From positions 62,001 through 126,000 of the forward strand of contig NW_019091462.1 of assembly GCF_001949145.1 (NCBI RefSeq): a DNA stretch of 64,000 nt. Direction: 5' to 3'. Origin of the DNA: Acanthaster planci (taxonomy: Eukaryota; Echinodermata; Asteroidea; Valvatida; Acanthasteridae). Of this stretch, positions 49,274-63,226 are shown in pieces (position 1 is the stretch's first letter; each line of letters starts with the position of its first letter). The notes beneath the pieces were generated by a model. It worked only from the letters and a program-made list of their open reading frames with translations, ran no database searches and was not told the DNA's origin. Both the position numbers and the translations under genes were made by a program.

Positions 49274-52200
49274 TGGTAAATTTACTATACTGGATTCCAT
49301 AAGCTAATTACCAAACACGGTCCGTTCGTGTTTGTTAACTTAATCCAGGTCTCGATACAAACTGGATTCCGCAGCTCATTTGCAATGGTAATTGGGTCTG
49401 GGAAAACCAATTTGGGAAGTTTACCGTTTCGCTTGGTTTCCCCAATGGAATAAAACACCGCAGCTGAGCGCAGTACTGAATGCGCTAAGTTTCTACCATG
49501 GGCCTTAGGGGGACTAAGGGGAGGTACAGGGGTGGATGGCCGCCAGCGATGCCTCGTTCATCACGGTTCAGCTCCCGTGCCGATTCACGGTGAATAATGA
49601 GAGCGGATTTAAACTCCAAATTTCATCCCGTTGCATGGACCTCCATCAAGTTTTTCAAAGGATATTTTTGTTACAGCGATCGGGTACACTACTCTACCTA
49701 TGGTGCAGAGAGGTGAATTTCAAAATATCCAGAGGAGGGAGTGCCGGCTTCTAATTAGAAATAGCTTGGAGTTCGCACGTACACACAGCTGTGGCTTTAT
49801 TATGACGAAGGCACATAAATCGTAAATCACTTCAAGAATTTCTACTAGGCATGTTATATGACTCTGTACCTATGCCTAAGAGCCCATCCAAAGTATTGAG
49901 TTTCTGAAGAGTATTTCTCGGCCTGACTTCGAATAAATCCATGATATGTCTTCTTTTCTTTACGGCTGATGCCCCCTTCCCAGGCGCTAGGATTTTGTTT
50001 GCCTGTTGCTAAATAGAAATTCTGTCTCTTTTAGGCTACAAAGACACGAACACGCTAGCAGCCAATTTGGGAATACTTTAATATAACGAGATATTCGGTA
50101 TAGTTACATTATCCATTTTACCACCCCGGTTTTACACTTTAATAATTATGATTATTTTCACCGTACCGAGTTTGCGTTGAAGTTCATTTGCTAACCTATT
50201 TTGCCAAGCCATTCCAATTTTGCTCAAAGTTTTCTGCCACTTTGCACCTTTGTTGCTATACTAATGCCCTGTTGTAACTTTAACAACATTTAAATATACT
50301 AGCAAATCAGGGTTCCTTTTTATAGATATAGCACAGTATAAAAGATCTGAAGCAAATATCAACGAAAGTTGAAGAATTTGCTTGCTTAGCTGTGTTTTAA
50401 GCCTGTCCGTTTTGTTTTCAGTACGACTTGGCATGTCTGGTGGGCTAGTTATGATTAACCAAGTTGATCGTTGTTAACCTGTTTATTTTAATTTGTTATG
50501 TGTGTAATAGTTTTGAGTTTGCGACTATTTTCCAATACCGTATTTACCTCTTTATATCATTATTTTTATGCGGGGGAGGAGAGAAGGAGGCTGGAAGGCC
50601 TAATTACTTTATTTGATTTATTGGGACCGCTATCCCGATGCTCGTTTCTTAGGCAGTTGACCTTCAGACGCAAGGCAAAGACACAGAAAACGATACGATT
50701 TCATGGACATACCGCCAGAACAACTCTCCCGTGTCATATCAGTGTCTTCGTCTCATCTTGAAGAGACCGTGAGGCAAATTTCGATAAATAAATTAACCAT
50801 GATTTGTGGTTCCAAAAAAACCCAACAAAACAAAACAAAAAACAAAACAAAAACATCCCTTACCAAAACAACCCGCTGACGCTTGTCTCTTCACGTACAC
50901 GACGACGGACCTTGGTGGCTAACCACGACTTGGGAATACGGAGGTCGGACCAAGATGATGGCGCGACGTGAACAGGCGCTGATGAGTAAAGACGCGTCTG
51001 ATTCGATTTTTTTCAGTCAATGAATACCTTTGCTCGGTATTAATTAAAGAATCGCTGTATTTTCAGCCGTGTGGTGAGGCATGGAGACGGGAAAAGACGT
51101 GGACAGGACTGGAAAATGATCCGGTAAAGGTTGTCAGACGATATGGATTTCTTAACTAGTTTATTTCGTGACTCAAGTTTCGTCATGTACACTGTACGTA
51201 TTTTGTACAAAACCTCTTTATCTTTGAAACAATCTCATCAGGTTTCGTACAGCAAGAAGCACACAACACAAAAAATATTTGAGAAATTTCAAACAAATAA
51301 TTCAATCATTCAAATTATTTTCCATGACTAACGTTTGGTCGTAAAACAGCTCTGTCGAAAAACACAACTGCAATTACATCACATAAACTGTAAAATGGGG
51401 ACCAATCGACTGACAGGACTCCGGAACTGGCAGGCAGCTGTTTGAACTCAATTGACAAAATGTTAGTCTGCATTGTTCTTCCTCTTAGACGAAGATGATG
51501 CATTTTTTTAAATGCTGCTCTGTTCACCCCCCCCGTCTCGTTTCCTCTTTCCTCTTCACCGTCTTCCTTCCGCGTGGCCACAAAAATTCACATAATTGTT
51601 CACGTCTGCTGATTATCACATTTGGTTTTTCCAACTTTTTTCCAACTTATTTTTTCCTGGTGTAGGCCTATTTTTTAATGTAAAATACTGAAGCCATTAC
51701 AAAATTGTACAAACATGAGCGATTGTCCCAAAAGGTAGTTTTGTCCTTTTCTCTCTGCAAAGACAAAAACCAATGGAATTTTAAACGTTGTTTATGAGAA
51801 ATTTATGCCCCTAAAGGGAGTTTGGGAAACCTAAGACTTTTAGTGTGGGTATTTGAAAAAGACAAAAGGGAAGATGCGTTTTCGCATTTGCTTATTGGCA
51901 AAGAATGTGATTAAAGTAAGTTTCTTTTATTCCTTATTTTAAAATTAATTTTGGATACTATTATCTTTGTCATAGAGCCATATCTAGTCTAAAAGTTCAC
52001 GTCAAAATGAATATATTTAAAACGTCTATTATTAATATGCAAATGACGAAGGTACCTGCAATATTTCATGGCGCCACTATATATTTTTGAAGCCGCCTTA
52101 TTGTTCTGTTGCCTGCACACTCCATTGTTTACTACCTATCATCAAAAATCAATTTTGAACACAATTAGCCGCCCATGCAAATTTAAATTAACCTCGATCC

Positions 52201-53455
52201 CAGTGCATGTGTGCCTGTGTGAAATTCCCCGTGTCTGATTCCGATCGCTGGTAAAACCTGTCGAAACATCGATCGCATACGGGCCTCAACGCGAGATTGT
52301 CAATAGCACTATGCCTGCCCTGTGGCGGTTTTCATTCACCGAGAATGGGCTGTCCTTTCTGACCTGCGCACGAGCGATCACGCACAAGCCTCTCTGCATG
52401 AAAATGAAATAATTATTAAGCAGTACTACAATGATAAATCGTGAAGTGAACGCCTCACTCACTCACTCAGAAAGTGCGGATGTCCTCACACTCTGTGTGC
52501 ATAGGGCAGATGTTTTCTGTGTTATATATATTGTCTACATATATTTTTCGTATTAACTCCCACCAGCTCACGATATTTTGTAGATTGTGGCTCGGGAGGT
52601 ACTAGAGAAAAGACGCCAGCTTGCTGTCAAAGGTCTTGATGGAGATTATTCTACATCTCGTCTGGTCCACTGCGGCAACCGATCAGTCAAGCTAACTTAA
52701 AAGGACTACAATGAATTCGGCACAACCACTCGCAGTCATGTTTATTAAGGCCACGACTTCTTAAGCACCGGCAGCTCGGTCGTGCGAAACGCATCATCCA
52801 CGGATCTTGTGGGATCTGCAGAATACAAACGCAACTGATGTAAAAAAAAAAAACATCGTTTTTGGAAGTCTCATCACAACTTTTCGCAGGGTAGACTAGC
52901 TGTAGACGAGACAAGTTGAATGTGGAGAAACATCCGAGGGAAGCATCTGTGGTCAGCCAAACGACGGTGACCGATAGAATCAGTCGTTATCAGTTAGTCC
53001 CATCGATGACTGCTGCCTAGCCGAACTACGATACCCGGAGGCACACCAAACCGACTTAACCATCATCGTCATCATCATCATCAGCCCCGGTCCGCGTGCC
53101 GGATCTCCAGTCCACAGCATTAACTCTGCCAGAAGGACTCATCACACCCACCGGGAGAAACTGCATCAGTGTGGGCAGTCTCTGCTGATTACTACTCTGT
53201 GGTGTCAGTCCGGCCAGTACGGCCAGCATCCCTTAATCTAGGAAATCTGATCCCGATCCCCTCCACCATTTCTGCAACCTCTCGGCTCATACGCGTGTCT
53301 CGATTTCCATACGCCTGTAGGGTCACCATTGCCGTATCATAGAGGGTCAGCTCAAGGGTCGGGAAGCAGCCTTATTTACGAGACCGTGTCTGAGCTAACC
53401 CCGGTCTGATTTCTTGACACCCTGTGTACCAAGACTTCGAGACACATCTTTCATC

Positions 53456-56125
53456 ATGATGCCCATCAAGACTGTCTCCTGTCTGTTTCCCGCTCTGCTT
53501 CTCATCCTTACGATTCTCTCCGAGTGTGCAGGTAAGTTGGTGTATAGTATATCTCATGTATGTGCCACCTTCGAGCGGAGTGTTATGAGAAACAACACCG
53601 TAGGTTTATTTTTCAAATAGTCAGGGAGATAGATGGAGCATGATGCTCTGTCGAGAAGGTAAAGGGTCGGGCTAAGTTTTCGCTCAATGCAGCTCCTTGG
53701 TAATCGCTTGTTTGTACAAGATACCTGCCTTAAACTATCAACACACATTTGCCACATACAAGCTTGGTGTATTTACCTCGACTGTGGCATTACAGCAAAG
53801 TGAACATCCTCCCGTATAAACAGTGAAATTAATATTCCACCACAGTTTTGCATCATAGCAGTCATTAAAGGGGCAGGGCAATAAGAATAAAGGGAAACTT
53901 AAAACGTTTTTGTCTGAAACATACTTCGTAACTATTATTATCACATACAAAATGGTACCTATTTTTACCACTCTCCATTAAAATTGTACTGTCAGTTACC
54001 AAAGCCATCAACATACGTGACAGAACTCAAAGAGATCCCCTGGGAATAACTTTGGCCTTGAAATAATGTAAATGACATTTAAATCTTTGAATTTCTAATT
54101 TGCATAAAGGAGCTAAACTGCATAGCCATTTTTTATATTCCATGAGGTCACCACCATTGAAAATTTATGCTCACTCAGTATTTTTCCATTTCATTACCAT
54201 GACATAAACCTGGTTTGCCTACTTGCCCTGGCGAAACTTAATCAAACAAAACCGTTTTCCTAGTCATCATGGGGAACAAATTAACCCACATAAAATCGGA
54301 TTGACTTGTAATAACTCTTGGAGTTCCCCCATCTCAGTCCTATGGCGATTTAAACACACTGGCGCGGAATACGAAATAACAGCCCGGAGTGTCGTGCGGT
54401 AAAAAAAATCACCAAAATTAAACAGGGCGATCCGTTCATTTCGCACCGTTTCAACGGCGGGAAATATGTCTTAGTCTCTCTGCTTTCCGAGTGGTTTTGA
54501 GCTCCGAGCTAAGTTAAGTTCATGGCTGGTACCCTATTTCTTTCATCAGTCTGGGGTTTAATGAGAGTTTTTCCCCAACAGTATTATCTACAATATCGCG
54601 GTTCGGGCATGCCGCCATTTTTTAGATGGTAGGCTGTGATATCATGCGTAGTTCCGCAGGGCTAGGTGCTGGGCCTTATGAGGCGCGGGGTTTGTCACTC
54701 TGGTCTATTATGATTGCAACTGAGACCATATACAACTTGCTTCACACCTATTTAATATGAAAATGTTTGGATCAGAGATGCGGCAGGTTGGCAGTAATGA
54801 TGTTGAAAATAAATTCAAGTTTAGTATAAACAAAAACCATTCTGGTTAACCTAATTTGATAGGGTTTATATTAAAAAATCATTATAGGCCCTCACTGAAG
54901 GTAAGATTATACAGCCAATCCTGCCTTAACGTGATTTTATTTGTCCGTCTCAAATAAGTGAATTCTTGTTCCAGGTATACTTAGATAATAAAGGCAGAGT
55001 TTATACCTCATTCAAAAGTGTACCTTAAATGCACTTTGCAAAATTAGTTGGGAATGTAAACGAATTTCCACAGTCTTCACTTTTAGTTCAGGTTTTATGA
55101 TGGCTCCTATTTGGGAGAGTTAATTTATGAATGATACTTATATACCTTTAATAAAAATACAAAATAAACACTGTGTATTAAAGACACCTCGAACCAAAAT
55201 TTAACTGTTTTTGATTGTGGCGTGTGGCTTCAAGTTTTCATCAGTCAGCGCCCTTCCTCTTACACCGCCCCTTTAATATCTGTTTTAACGAGTAAATAGT
55301 TATGGCCAGAGGGAATTTGTGTGGTTGGCTGCATGATCTCACAGTTTGATTTATTTGATTATGACAGACAATTGAATTAGTGGTGAATTTTGGTGGTTGG
55401 TATTACAGTAATCGCATGGTGTAGGAGGATAAAATTCCCAGTGCGTATTCAGGATATCCAGCCAACTATCGATGTCAGAGTTATCTTATTAGATCGTCGT
55501 TAGATCCAATGCATGGAGCCAGAAATTATTTTTAATAAATTATAACTTAATGGGCACTAATGTTTTGCAATAAACCGGCTTTTTCAATCTTTTGAAAAAA
55601 CGTTCATAGATTTGTTTTAAGCAGAAAAATGATTTCAAAATCGGATTATTTTCCCTCTCTGACATCAAAATATCTTTTGATATATTCTGAAGTATGTACC
55701 AAATGTGAAAGCAGGACATGAAAATATACACTGAACGTTCCTGGTGCCGAATTCTTTCGCAGTTAAGAAATTTAAAAGAAAGTTTGCACTTGTTACTCAA
55801 CATTCAACATTTATTTTTTTCAATGAAGTCATATTAGTTACTTTTTATTAATAAAAATTCCTAAGTTAGATTATTTTTACAGAGAAAGTGAACATACTTT
55901 CCCAACGTCTCTAGCCACATTCTGGGTTGAAACATGTTTTCATTGGCAGGATGAGTGAAACAATCTGAGTAAAAAAAAATAAAATTGTGAGCTACGGGAA
56001 AGAAACAACGAGAAATGAAATGTTTATTGATTGGAATTTTTCTCATCATTCAAATACTGTCATTTGATTTTCAGGTCAGTCAGGTCTTGGTTGGTGGGAT
56101 ATATGGCAGTACGATGGATTACAAG
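53456..56125 (+). CDS. First two coding exons of an unrecognised secreted or membrane protein (3' end uncertain)
   Basis: Exon 53456-53531 encodes a good signal peptide (SCLFPALLLILTILSECAG) after MMPIKTV, and ends at a strong donor (CAG|gtaagt). Exon 56075-56125 follows a proper acceptor (gattttcag), joins in phase, and adds the Trp-rich stretch GQSGLGWWDIWQYDGLQ before a donor (AAG|gtacgt). The gene must continue beyond 56125. A possible third exon at 56372-56658 is listed separately. A Trp-rich segment right after a leader occurs in several secreted families, including some Wnts, but there is too little sequence to assign one. I do not recognise the protein. The upstream 0.9 kb could be a long 5' UTR. 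Confidence 0.5.
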
Positions 56126-56371
56126 GTACGTTCGTAACAATCCTTTTATTTGTCACTATGCACTAATAGGCCTACTTGTCTGATAGCTCATCTATCACAA
56201 TTTCAGTATTTTTAAGGGTCAAAGTGTTTACTTTTGAGTAGGTTAGTTGTACTAGCTGTTTCTATCGCCATCCAGCCCTCTTCATTTCTTTCATCAATCT
56301 CTGTGTCTCCCCACTATGTCTTCTTGCACACCTACCGAGGATCCTCAATTTCTTCATTTCCGATGCGCGAG

Positions 56372-56658
56372 CACCACACATCACATGCAACTGCAGGAAT
56401 GAGCAGCAATGCCCGCGACGACTGGCCCAACGTCTTAAGAGTCAAGTGCCTCATGAAAATTCTGTCTGTTACGGAGTTACCGTTGAAGCAACCGTGTTTC
56501 ATATCCAAGACGCCATTTCGCGTGTGCATGCACCGTGGTCTTGTGTATCGGAAGACGGAAGCGGGCATCGTGGTGTAACGCAGCCAGAGGCAGAAAATCT
56601 TCAGGAATCTAAATGGTATCATCGCGGACGAACAGCTGGTGTAAAGTTGCAACCTTGA
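56372..56658 (+). CDS. Candidate third exon of the 53456 gene, ending in a stop
   Basis: An acceptor (gcgcgag|CACC) at 56371 would join exon 56125 in phase and open a frame of 95 codons ending TGA at 56656-56658. It begins APHITCNCRNEQQCPRRLA and has five cysteines. The stretch is less AT-rich than its surroundings. However, a second plus-strand frame and a minus-strand frame are also open over most of it, so coding status is weak. The full product would be about 137 residues, mostly mature secreted peptide. It could equally be non-coding or belong to another frame. Confidence 0.2.
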
Positions 56659-59600
56659 GAGTCGGTTTCGTCGTATCGGTTGCCAAGAGGGATTAAGGGC
56701 CTCCGGTGATTTTTATGCCAATAAGACACGGTGCGTGCGCCATTAAGAATGCACCATCATGATTGTGAAGATGCAAGGGATATGGGAATGAAAGCATCGT
56801 TTGCTTTGTAAAACACCGACACTGAAATCTAAATTATCGATTTCTAACACAGTTGCAATTTTTGGTCGCTCAAGTGAGACAGCCACGGCTTAGTTTTGGT
56901 ATAAATGCGGGTACTTTACAGAAAATTTCTAGCGGATGTCCTTCGGGTTTAAGCTGGCTTCAGTTAAATTAATGATATGTAAGATCAATGGCATGCCTCT
57001 CTTGAAATACGGCTATTTAAAATAATTTGGAAACATACTGCCTGCGGTAACTTAACATGGTTCTTAACAACTTAGATGAGTCCAGAACAAAAACGTCATC
57101 CCTGCAAAACGGAACAAACATCGGACCAAGCACCATAGGGTAATTCTGAAAGTAGCAGCCTGACATATATCCTGACAGAGGTCTTCACAATGTATCGTGT
57201 TCCATCTAGGCGGAAGTAAGTTATGGCCTAAACTCTAGTGCTATTTTTTCGAATTTTGGACTTTACAAGTATAAGGTAAAGCTATGCCATGGTAACAAGC
57301 TGGTACCTTTGCAACCTCTCTTAATTGTTAAAATGTGGAATAAGATCCCACTGAAATTGGCAAATAAAAAGTACTCACATTTATACTGTTAGTGTTGGTT
57401 GTTTTCCAACAGCACTGGCTTCACCACAGTGCCCAACATGATCGTTTTCTATGAAGAAATCTAAACAGAGGATGAAATTTGTACAAAATTGCCCTGTACA
57501 AAACCTCGACCCAAATTGCAAGACATTCTTGAGAAAGACCCACGTAAGCTATGTGCAGTGCACTGTATTACATTCAACATTTTCAATTTTCTGTTTGCTC
57601 AAAATCAAGGATACAAATGTTCGGGATAAATTGAAATCGCAGCCATACAAGTTTGAACGAATCTAGGTCTTCATAATACAGATCCCGCTGCACACGGTGT
57701 GTTTGCGAAATTCAGTGACAATATGTAATGACGATGCAACGAGGCTTGCAGTTACGGCTGCTGGTCGTCAGTCAGGACATTTATATTCTGTCGCTACTAA
57801 TAAACTTCTGCTCACGACGAATATTCATGACAAAGTTGCTCGATTTGTTTTCCAAATGTCATCACTTCGTAAGCGCAATTCAAGGATGGCCTGTGTACGA
57901 GTTAATTTTTTTCATGTTTGGACTGATACGCACAACTTCGCAGATTGTATCCTAATAGGGTGCTCTGTGGTTCATTTTTTAATCACGGCACGGTATGTCT
58001 GGTTCCCAGTGACATGCGTGCGGAGTACTTTCATAATTCTTATGTTTTAACGAAACTATGATTAATTTTTGCAAAAATTCAATATAAATCACACTGTTTC
58101 TGTCGTTTTATTGAAATGTCGTCGGACCTCAGCTGGCGAAACTGGCACAAATATTAAGATTAAAGAGACTGATAAACACGTGTGCACACTTTGATTCGTT
58201 ACCGTGGGGACCAGCGTCGTCCAGCGATCTAACATTTGATATATCAGCTAACGACTGAGTATTTATTGAATATCAAGATGTCTCACATTGCTACACTCAT
58301 CAGTATCTCACTTAGCTTAAATACTTTCCTTAAATGAATTGAATGTTTTCCTTGAACGTGAATTTAAACTTGTCACAAGTGCAAATATTACATGCAATGG
58401 CGGAGAAGTTATAGCTGGTTAGATTTATAGTGTATTAATCGAACATTTTCGCTCGTAGAGTAGATATAGTTGTAGGAAAAATAGTAGGAGTTAAATTCCC
58501 TACAAATACCAGATATTCTTTTAAATGGTATCCTAAGAATCTCTCTCTTTTTCCCACACCTGGTGACAAAAGAATTATGCTAATCTAATAGATGTGTTTA
58601 AATAAAAGTTCTTACAATGGTACTTAAATGTAGTGTGATGCCAACTATGAATTAGGTATAAATAGCAACACTAAATGGTTTGCTTGAAAGAAACAAATAC
58701 CATCGACGAAATGTAAACTTAGACAACACATTCTGAAGTATAAAAATCAGACAAAACATACACCTACAAATGTGCAATAAAAAAATTAAAAGTAAAAATT
58801 CATATAAGACGATCATTACTTTTCATGCGTGTATGGTAATCGATCTTAGGCACGGGGTGAATGACTGTAACGACGCCAAAAACTTTCTGTATACGAGTGC
58901 TATATGATAAAAGGATGAAATGAGCGCCATTCACTGCCATGCCATCACCATACATTCCTGATCAAATTCACAACACGTTTTATTAGATTTTAAGTGTACC
59001 GCCTGGCCTCCCATACGATTGTAGAACGTGAGACAAAATGAGGGACATTCCTTTGGGATTGACTATTGTTTCATAACAGTTCCTCTCCCCCCTTCTCACT
59101 GATGAGTGGGGACAAGAGAATACTAGCCTCGAGGAAGAAGACGGTGTCCCTTTAGGTATGCTGATGTTGAAGGACCCTAGCATTCGAAATATACTTGCAC
59201 AGAAGCGAAGGGTACATGCACTTTTACAGTTCTCCATCTGGTTCACGCTGGTGCACCATTTATGTCATTAACTACTAATTAAATTCATTTATGCCGAGAC
59301 ACCTTTAGTGATGCTCTCTGATCTCATTCTTTAAATGTCTATTTCCGCATTAAACGAGAAATTATAAGATATGGCAACATTTTGTATGCGGCTATTGTGC
59401 GTATCAAAGACTATATCAGTGTTCCTAGTAGCGAAATCAATAGTGTCAATTCCATCATCCAACCGTACTGTGCGCAATGACTACTAAGGACGACTTGAGT
59501 AGAGATCATTACGGCATACAAACAAATACTTCCCAAGGTACCAACTCACCATTAAAACTCCAAACATCAATAATTCCCGCTAGGACAGAGACTCTAATCA

Positions 59601-62600
59601 TAAAAAGGCTCCAACTCTCCATGAACTGTAAATTTACATTCTCTTGTACTCAGCTCAGCATAGAAACCTTCAACCACAGCCATAACTTTCCGCTATAATT
59701 TTTAATTAGGCAGCCCGCTGCCGTCAGAGAGCAATTAGGTGCTGGGAGCGTTCAGCCTTGCGTTCGACAATGAATTATTCCCCCTCTTCCTATGATCCCA
59801 CCAAGTTCTTTTGCTCCAGGCGTATTATAGCATATAGAGTCAGTCATCCCAAGCAAATCACCAACTGTACTTTGGCGTTTGGAGCTTAGAAGGATTTATG
59901 TTAAAGAGACAGACTTTAAAATTGACCTTCTTGAAATCATGTTTCGACCACGAAATGTTAGAATATGAAATTTGCTTAATGCACAACAGATTCATTTGGC
60001 AGTGGATTTTTTCTTTTGTTAAAATGTCCAAATAACTGGATCTACACACCTTTCGATAACGGCTGACCGTGGTTTATTTCCCCGAAACATGTAATAAAGA
60101 CTTACTCATACAAATAAAAAAGGCGCCACAAACATGACCTCCGGGCAATGTGAATGTATGTCATTTTGGTATTAAAAAAATTTTGCTCATCACAACCAAG
60201 GAGAACAGAAACTTTTTCCCTCGGGATCACGACTCTTAGAACAAACAGTAAATTAGAAGAATTATAACTATATTATATCACATTACGATAACCATCACCC
60301 AGGGGTATTATCGCTGCTGGGGGTTAAGAGAACACCACTACACAGAAGAGGGCCGGTTGAAGGCAATATGTACTCTTCCTTATTCAGGGAACCATCACTT
60401 TTTGTTGGGCCACGTCACCTCCATTTGTAAATCGTTTGAACATGTGGCCCTTTGACTTTACAAACAGATTTCGAACAGAATAAGCAACTGCTAATTGTAA
60501 ATTTTAAGTAAACAACAAACACAGACTGGATTCAGTATTCGTGACTATACCCTCTTGGCTTCACATCTATGCAGCGAAATAACTGTGTATACAAAGCTAA
60601 AACAGCTTTGGCATTCCTCTCAAAGGTGAGACCAGTCTAAGACAGCTTTCAAAGCATTCACGAGCTTGGCACCAGCCAATAGCCAGCCACAATGTCGGTC
60701 ACGTGATGTTTTCGGCGATATCTTTTACAGTTAGTTCTTTCTGGACCTACTTGATAGTAAGGAAAATGTTTACCATCTGTATTTCTCCACACACGAAGTA
60801 ATATTTAAATATGCAGTGAAAATTTCTTAGATGAATGACTCGTGGAAAAGATGGTGACAATCAACGCGTTTGTAATTTTGTGATGTGATTAGAATCCACA
60901 TAGGTAATTAAGCGTAGGCTTTGGACATTTGAAGGCCCCGAAGAGCAAGTTTAAAAGAGACCTGGCAATGATTTTTAATACCTGGATAAAACATACAACT
61001 ATGATTGCCATCTTTATCAGTCAAAAGCAAATAACTTGAGAGACAAGAATAAATTCCACTATGTTTTTTCGGGAGAAGAAAAATATAAAGTGAAAATGAA
61101 TGACAGTAGCGACAGGGTTTTGTCAACTTCCCAGATTGATCTTTCAATGAAGACATACTACTCACCATAATTGAAATCGCTTGAGAACCATTCAAATGTA
61201 AAATACATCACATGACATTTTGGCTATAAGCTAGAGAGACCATTTTACAATGTAAAATAATGTGGTTAGTAATTGTGGTCCTGGATGAGAGCTACTTAAG
61301 ATAGCAGATTCGCGTTCGAGATGTCTAATTACAGAGTATTTGTATAACAACTTGATATGAAGAAATTATTTCTGAGATAGATGGACTTTTTGTGAGGATA
61401 GACCACCACAAATAAACTATTGCAAATACAATCTTAATCATGACAGGTTACTGACACGAGTGGTTTGCAACATGCTGTGTCTGCTTAATTGACTAAAATG
61501 TAAGTGTACAATGGATCGATTGAGCATGATATTTGGTAATTAAAGCAACATTAGGCCAAGCTCTATGTACATTCACAAACATGGCGTTAGTTGTTCTCAT
61601 TACTCAGCAATTTGCAACAAACACATGAGGAGTTCCATTAGTGCTATAGCCGTTTACGAAGAACCATTTGAACATCGAAATCTTGTTACGTAACCTTTGT
61701 ATTTAGCTACATATGTATCGACATAACATGACAATACTAGTGTAGAACTGGAAAATTGGGGGAGCTTCCTTTTCAGTCAGAAATGAAAATAGTTCCCTTT
61801 TAAGAGCACAAGTCTGTTGAATTTATAATGTCATAGATTCAAGTGCCATGAGTCATTGAGGTTTAATTCAGTGAGTGGATTGAGATATTTCTGAATCACG
61901 AAATTTGGAATTCAAATAACCGTACTTTAAATTGTGTACTTGTCGGCCTAAATAAATCAAATTCATGAAAAAAGTCAACTTTGTTTATCATAGAAGCAGA
62001 GTAAAACTATACATCAAAAATTTCTGGGCAATATTGATCTAGCTCCATGGTAGTCCACTGTTATTGCGTTCACATTGAAAACCGGAACATCAGATACCTT
62101 TTACAGAAGAATCATCTAGGTTGCACCCCACCTAATGGCTCCAACATATAATCCAAGGGCACACCTTAATTACTAGAATATTGCCTGTACCACACGACAA
62201 AAACATCTGCCTATTCGAAGGTGATTATATTGGGCAGGATGCGAGGGAGAAAGATTCCTGGAGAAGATGAGGAATCACTGGTCATTAACATGCGGTAAAT
62301 GCTTTGAAATACCAGCTCTGGCCTTCGAGTCCCATCGATGAGGATGCCCAGACGATTCATCACTGACAGTCACAAAAAGTACGGAGGGAAATGGAGTGCC
62401 CTGTTATTGTGTTCTTTAAGGTTACCAGATTAATGTGGATTAGTTTGAGATCCGTTACGCATTGTGTACTGGGGTTGTGTGTATATGATAATATATAGAT
62501 GACAGGATGAGCTTATGTGCATAAAATAGTTTTAATAAAACATTAGAGGGCATGATATGGCTCAACAGACAATCTCCAGCGCATACGTAAATCTGTGATA

Positions 62601-62982
62601 GGTCGGAGTGCGCATCTATCAAGATCTATCGTCTAGACCTCTCAACCAGGTAGCCAACATTATGAATCTTGAAACAAACATCTTTGGGTTTAAGTGAAAG
62701 GAAATGAGTCAAACTGGGACATGGGTAAAAATGGCATAACTGAAGAGAAATCTCAAAACATTATACGTTTGTCCAAACTGTAAACATGAACGAGGTTGGC
62801 GGCGAAGTTTTCGATAGTTATGCCGATAAGATTTATTTGACATATAAAAACGTAGTTAACTGGTGAAAAGAGGTAAAACGGTTTTACTTTAGCCTTATCC
62901 TGTATTTAAGACCCAGAATATTCTTTCAAATTTTACTAACCAGTATGTGAGGAAAGCCTGTTCCCAAGACAAGTATATATAT
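56659..62982. other. Gene-free region downstream of the 53456 gene
   Basis: No exon with recognisable sequence is found. It may be intron of the gene starting at 53456, or intergenic. A compact stretch at about 59700-59800 has two AATTAGG(C/T) homeodomain-type motifs in less AT-rich sequence. Confidence 0.4.
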
Positions 62983-63226
62983 GGTTAATTCCAGAAATTA
63001 GGGGTCCAAAAATGTGACATTTTCGTGTTCATGTTATAGCTGACCTTTGTTATTTAACACGAAAATATCACGGGAATTGTTTTGAAACTATTACTTTTTG
63101 TTTGGCAGGTAATTTGCCTTAATTCATCACTCTTAGAAATTAGAAAATGTGTTCTAACCTTATAAAATCACATGTCAGATGTGACAGGGACACGAAAAAA
63201 ATTGACCCCCAATTTCTGGAATTACC
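62983..63226. mobile_element. Nested foldback element (about 244 bp)
   Basis: The outer arms pair GGTTAATTCCAGAAATTAGG (62983 onward) with CCAATTTCTGGAATTACC (ending 63226), with a few mismatches and a 1-base indel. Inside, GTGACATTTTCGTGTT (63014-63029) pairs with AACACGAAAATATCAC (63056-63071). No transposase frame and no clear target duplication are visible. It is probably a non-autonomous MITE. Confidence 0.6.

Larger units (their letters stand above)
42461..53455. other. Intergenic region between the VEGF-like gene and the next gene
   Basis: The two flanking genes diverge, so both promoters lie in this stretch. I find no conserved coding exon. It contains a 179-bp tandem duplication and a SINE head (45559-46000), a CA-rich tract (43871-43893) and a palindrome (49242-49273). 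Open frames at 44395-44150 (-) and 47554-47853 (+) are noted as unproven. The 52.5-53.4 kb part is less AT-rich, with TATATATA at 52523-52530, and may be promoter and 5' UTR of the gene that starts at 53456. Confidence 0.5.

Noticed and set aside
53456-56125. Calling the secreted gene a Wnt
   Set aside because: Only a leader and a short Trp-rich segment are visible; no Wnt cysteine pattern can be seen in the window.
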